The position numbers and the translations under genes are program-made. Under the pieces are notes generated by a model. That model made no database searches. It was not told where the DNA came from and worked only from the letters and a program-made list of their open reading frames with translations. Source: Lacimicrobium alkaliphilum (GTDB lineage Bacteria > Pseudomonadota > Gammaproteobacteria > Enterobacterales > Alteromonadaceae). Taken from it: a stretch of DNA of 64,000 bases. The stretch lies in NCBI RefSeq assembly GCF_001466725.1, contig NZ_CP013650.1:3472001-3536000 (forward strand), read 5' to 3'. Shown piece by piece: positions 63,482 to 64,000 of this stretch (position 1 is its first letter; each line of letters begins with the position of its first letter).

Positions 63482-63916
63482 TCAGTGTTCGCTACCCGGA
63501 TCCGGAATCACTTCGAAGCGATCGCCCACCTGAATATTATTGGCCTTAAACCAGCCCTGGTTCATTTCCCATGCATAAACGGCCGGTTGTTCTGAGCCCA
63601 CCGGGGTCAAATCATGGGGCTGCATAGACTTGATCACCAGTATCTTTCCATCCGCATCGGCAAAGACCACATCCAATGGAATCAGCGTATTCTTCATCCA
63701 CATAGACAATAGCCTGGGCTCCCGGTACACAAACAGCATGCCGCAGTTGTCGCATAAAGATTCTCTGTGCATCAGGCCTCTGGCTCTGGCCTGTGGGCTT
63801 TGTGCCAGTTCCAGGCTTAACTGCTTGTCTGCGACTTTAACCTGCACTTCACCAAATTCAGCGGCCGGTAATGACCACGCCAGCAAAGCAGATAATAACA
63901 CCAGTATTCGAAACAT
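63482..63916 (-). CDS. DUF192 family exported protein
   Basis: A 144-residue protein with a signal peptide (about 1-18, ending LPA-AE). The body has the family pattern ARGLMHRESLCDNCGMLFVY, SMWMKNTLIPLDVVFADADG and YAWEMNQGWFKANNIQVGD. DUF192 proteins are small beta-rich proteins of unknown function. Nothing else is recognised in the last 84 bases of the window. Confidence 0.9.
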   Translation of the reverse strand: MFRILVLLSALLAWSLPAAEFGEVQVKVADKQLSLELAQSPQARARGLMHRESLCDNCGMLFVYREPRLLSMWMKNTLIPLDVVFADADGKILVIKSMQPHDLTPVGSEQPAVYAWEMNQGWFKANNIQVGDRFEVIPDPGSEH

Positions 63917-64000
63917 TTTTGTTACTCGCTTAAATGCTGTACCAATTACATTAAGGCCTGTTGCGACCTAATCTGTCATGACTCGACACCCAATGCCCGG

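Overview
The window looks like a chromosomal segment of a marine gammaproteobacterium of the Alteromonadales (Alteromonadaceae-like). I base this on close similarity of the housekeeping proteins to remembered E. coli homologues, a pilT-pilU pair, a class I (Fda-type) aldolase, MetJ-type operators, and a DUF3545 protein typical of Alteromonadales and Vibrionales. Base composition looks close to half G+C throughout. I see no rRNA, tRNA, CRISPR array, prophage, insertion sequence or complete mobile element.

Layout. 1-6400: the 5' end of an unidentified minus-strand gene, a large secreted multidomain serine hydrolase, and an M3 peptidase lipoprotein. 6400-16640: a DUF481 outer-membrane protein, the central-carbon cluster tkt-epd-pgk-fda on the minus strand, divergent metK, an M48 lipoprotein peptidase and an MscS channel. 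16800-23140: tamA-tamB-rsmE. 23148-29035: a block of accessory genes (STAS-like protein, SDR, LysR, two-component system, membrane protein, TPR protein) that separates rsmE from gshB-yqgE-ruvX. 31200-38300: periplasmic binding protein, YbaK-like deacylase, DUF2007 protein, pilU/pilT, and divergent yggS-proC-yggT-DUF4426. 38490-39770: two hsp20 genes behind a heat-shock-like promoter and a probable RNA thermometer. 39780-46100: TPR-sulfotransferase with yaaA, a macrodomain hydrolase, tal-pgi. 46150-52500: mostly poorly characterised genes (membrane protein, secreted repeat protein, cyclophilin, NYN nuclease, acetyltransferase, GAF histidine kinase, DUF3545). 52650-58190: thrL-thrA-thrB-thrC-ung, with a leader peptide, an attenuator and a MetJ-like operator. 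58200-63920: a CheY-like regulator, aceK, a MAPEG protein, a PLP-dependent deaminase/desulfhydrase and small unknown genes.

The gene set is largely ordinary core metabolism. Its order recalls two separate E. coli regions: tkt/epd/pgk/loiP/metK/rsmE/gshB/yqgE/ruvX/yggS/yggT, and thrLABC/yaaA/tal. Threonine, methionine and S-adenosylmethionine synthesis appear tied together by MetJ boxes upstream of both metK and the thr operon.

The most distinctive features lie outside the genes: (1) seven composite islands of long palindromic repeats, built from the same few repeat families, each confined to intergenic DNA; (2) a candidate ROSE-type RNA thermometer in front of an hsp20 gene; (3) a thr leader peptide carrying consecutive Met codons behind a MetJ-like box. 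I did not find a clearly novel multi-gene system.
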